Source: Lentisalinibacter sp035655155 (GTDB lineage Bacteria; Pseudomonadota; Gammaproteobacteria; Steroidobacterales; Woeseiaceae). From it: 7,344 nucleotides of DNA. Location of the stretch: contig DASRVH010000121.1 of the NCBI GenBank assembly GCA_035655155.1, positions 1 through 7,344 of the forward strand, in the 5' to 3' direction. The notes under the pieces were generated by a model that made no database searches, had not been told where the DNA came from, and worked only from the letters and a program-made list of their open reading frames with translations. Numbering within the stretch: position 1 is the first letter of the stretch; every line of letters begins with the position of its first letter. A program made the translations under genes and the position numbers. Positions 6,692 through 7,344 of this stretch are shown here, piece by piece.

Positions 6692-7105
6692 TCAGAAATC
6701 GGCGGCGGTCAGCGTCAGGCGCCCGTGGCGCACGCCCTTGGTGGCGATCAACGCGTCCGCCAGCGAGCGCACCTTCCCTGCCGGGCCACGAAGGACGATC
6801 ACCTCCATGCAGAATTCATGGGTGAGGTGCACGTGCAGGGTGGCGATGACCGCATGGTGGGCCTCGTGCTGCATGGCGGTGAGCCGGTCGCCCAGCCGGC
6901 GCTGGCTGTGGGAGTAGACCAGCGTGACCGTGCCGACCACCTCGGTATCGTCGTCGGCCTCCAGCTCCTCCCGGGCGATCTCCGCGCGGATCAGGTCCCG
7001 AAAGGCCTCCGAACGGCTCGGGTAGCCTCGCGCTTCGATCAGACGGTCGAATTCGTCCAGGAGATCGGCCTCGATGGCCACCCCGATGCGGTTCAGTTCG
7101 GACAT
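6692..7105 (-). CDS. nikR: Nickel-responsive transcriptional regulator NikR
   Basis: NikR is a tetrameric repressor that binds DNA when loaded with Ni(II) and shuts down nickel uptake genes. The 137-residue product has the N-terminal ribbon-helix-helix domain (about 5-48, with RIGVAIEADLLDEFDRLI and YPSRSEAFRDLIR). The C-terminal ACT-like metal-binding domain (about 55-135) contains VTLVYSH, LHVHLTHEFCMEVIVLRG and the typical KGVRHGRL. The four high-affinity nickel ligands of E. coli NikR (H76, H87, H89, C95) correspond to H80, H91, H93 and C99, all present. The start ATG at 7105 has no recognisable Shine-Dalgarno, and its leader carries a GC-rich hairpin. No nikABCDE genes are in the window; the partner is the TonB receptor gene downstream, behind a NikR-like palindrome. 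No copy of that palindrome is seen in front of nikR itself. The identification is firm. Confidence 0.95.
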   Translation of the reverse strand: MSELNRIGVAIEADLLDEFDRLIEARGYPSRSEAFRDLIRAEIAREELEADDDTEVVGTVTLVYSHSQRRLGDRLTAMQHEAHHAVIATLHVHLTHEFCMEVIVLRGPAGKVRSLADALIATKGVRHGRLTLTAADF

Positions 7106-7131
7106 CGGGGTAGCGTAAGCCGCGGCCCCGC

Positions 7132-7153
7132 GCCCGGCAAGCGCAAGCCGGGC
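7132..7153 (-). other. GC-rich hairpin in the nikR leader
   Basis: GCCCGGC (7132-7138) and GCCGGGC (7147-7153) form a perfect 7-bp stem around an 8-nt loop, 27 nt before the nikR ATG. If nikR starts from the divergent promoter at 7187-7215, the hairpin is in its 5' leader. No U-run follows in the nikR direction. A structural or stability role is possible; no function can be read from sequence. Confidence 0.4.
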
Positions 7154-7162
7154 AAGCCTCCC

Positions 7163-7191
7163 TTGACTACCCGCCGCCGGCCCGTTGTAAT
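7163..7191 (+). promoter_or_regulatory. Sigma-70 promoter of tRNA-Phe
   Basis: TTGACT (7163-7168) and TGTAAT (7186-7191) each match 5 of 6 consensus bases at the ideal 17-bp spacing. They are followed by a GC-rich discriminator (ACCCCGCTCGCC), as is usual for stable-RNA promoters under stringent control. Transcription should begin near 7198, about 70 nt before the mature tRNA, so the precursor leader would include the REP unit at 7218-7242. Confidence 0.75.
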
Positions 7192-7215
7192 ACCCCGCTC
7201 GCCAAGGCGAGGCAA
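7187..7215 (-). promoter_or_regulatory. Putative nikR promoter, divergent and overlapping the tRNA promoter
   Basis: On the minus strand TTGCCT (7210-7215) and TATTAC (7187-7192) lie 17 bp apart, each matching 4 of 6 consensus bases. The -10 shares five positions with the tRNA -10 on the other strand, so the two promoters would compete. A 14-bp dyad CTCGCC-AA-GGCGAG (7198-7211) lies in its spacer, just at the tRNA start site. Confidence 0.4.
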
Positions 7216-7217
7216 CA

Positions 7218-7242
7218 TGTAGGAGGGCCTTCAGGCCCGATC
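7218..7242 (+). repeat. Single REP unit, third copy
   Basis: These 25 bases match the left arm of the 2014-2086 element at 24 of 25 positions; the only change makes the head GTAG instead of GTGG. It keeps the GGGCCT-TC-AGGCCC hairpin. It stands alone, with no inverted partner within the window, between the tRNA-Phe promoter and the tRNA itself. It would therefore be transcribed and form a hairpin in the tRNA precursor leader. Confidence 0.88.
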
Positions 7243-7268
7243 CCCCTCTGCATGCTCCTGCACGGTAC

Positions 7269-7344
7269 GGCCAGGTAGCTCAGTTGGTAGAGCAGCGGAT
7301 TGAAAATCCGCGTGTCGGTGGTTCGATTCCGCCCCTGGCCACCA
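7269..7344 (+). tRNA. tRNA-Phe (anticodon GAA)
   Basis: This is a complete 76-nt cloverleaf. The acceptor GGCCAGG (7269-7275) pairs with CCTGGCC (7334-7340), and the D arm is GCTC/GAGC. The anticodon stem GCGGA/TCCGC encloses TTGAAAA with anticodon GAA at 7302-7304. The T arm is GGTGG-TTCGATT-CCGCC with one G-U pair. The discriminator is A, and CCA is encoded (7342-7344) at the window edge. It delivers phenylalanine to UUC/UUU codons. Its promoter is at 7163-7191. Confidence 0.98.

Overview
The window is GC-rich DNA from a bacterium, most likely a gammaproteobacterium. The evidence is the close linkage of mutY and yggX, an E. coli-like MscS, a NikR-type regulator and REP-like repeats with a GTRG head. 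I would guess a purple-sulfur or halophilic relative (Chromatiales/Ectothiorhodospiraceae), but that is a weak guess. Nearly every base is assigned: six complete protein genes, one protein gene cut by the left edge, one complete tRNA, three REP-type repeats and several promoter or operator candidates.

Left part, plus strand (1-1988): the C-terminal two thirds of mutY (adenine glycosylase), then mscS 30 bp later (mechanosensitive channel), then yggX (Fe(II)-trafficking/oxidative protection) behind its own extended -10 promoter. A perfect 25-bp inverted repeat, made of two head-to-head REP units, fills the gap to the next gene. It separates two convergent transcription units.

Middle, minus strand (2093-7105), read from right to left: nikR (nickel-responsive repressor), a TonB-dependent outer-membrane receptor, then egtB and egtD. 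The last two are the central enzymes of ergothioneine synthesis, 19 bp apart in an apparent operon with a good sigma-70-like promoter. Between nikR and the receptor is a perfect 7-13-7 palindrome, GTAGCAC-N13-GTGCTAC, with a TAGAAT -10-like box in its centre. This looks like the NikR operator of the receptor gene, so the receptor is probably a nickel importer that is shut off when nickel is plentiful.

Right end, plus strand (7163-7344): a sigma-70-like promoter, a single REP unit and a complete tRNA-Phe(GAA) with encoded CCA. The tRNA promoter appears to overlap a divergent nikR promoter.

In Pseudomonas, as I recall, mutY, yggX and tRNA-Phe are neighbours. Here about 5 kb of oppositely oriented genes (ergothioneine plus nickel uptake) lies between yggX and the tRNA, with the same REP sequence at both margins. 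I see no CRISPR array, transposase, integrase or rRNA. I do not claim a wholly new system. The strongest new item is the predicted NikR-controlled TonB nickel receptor and its operator.
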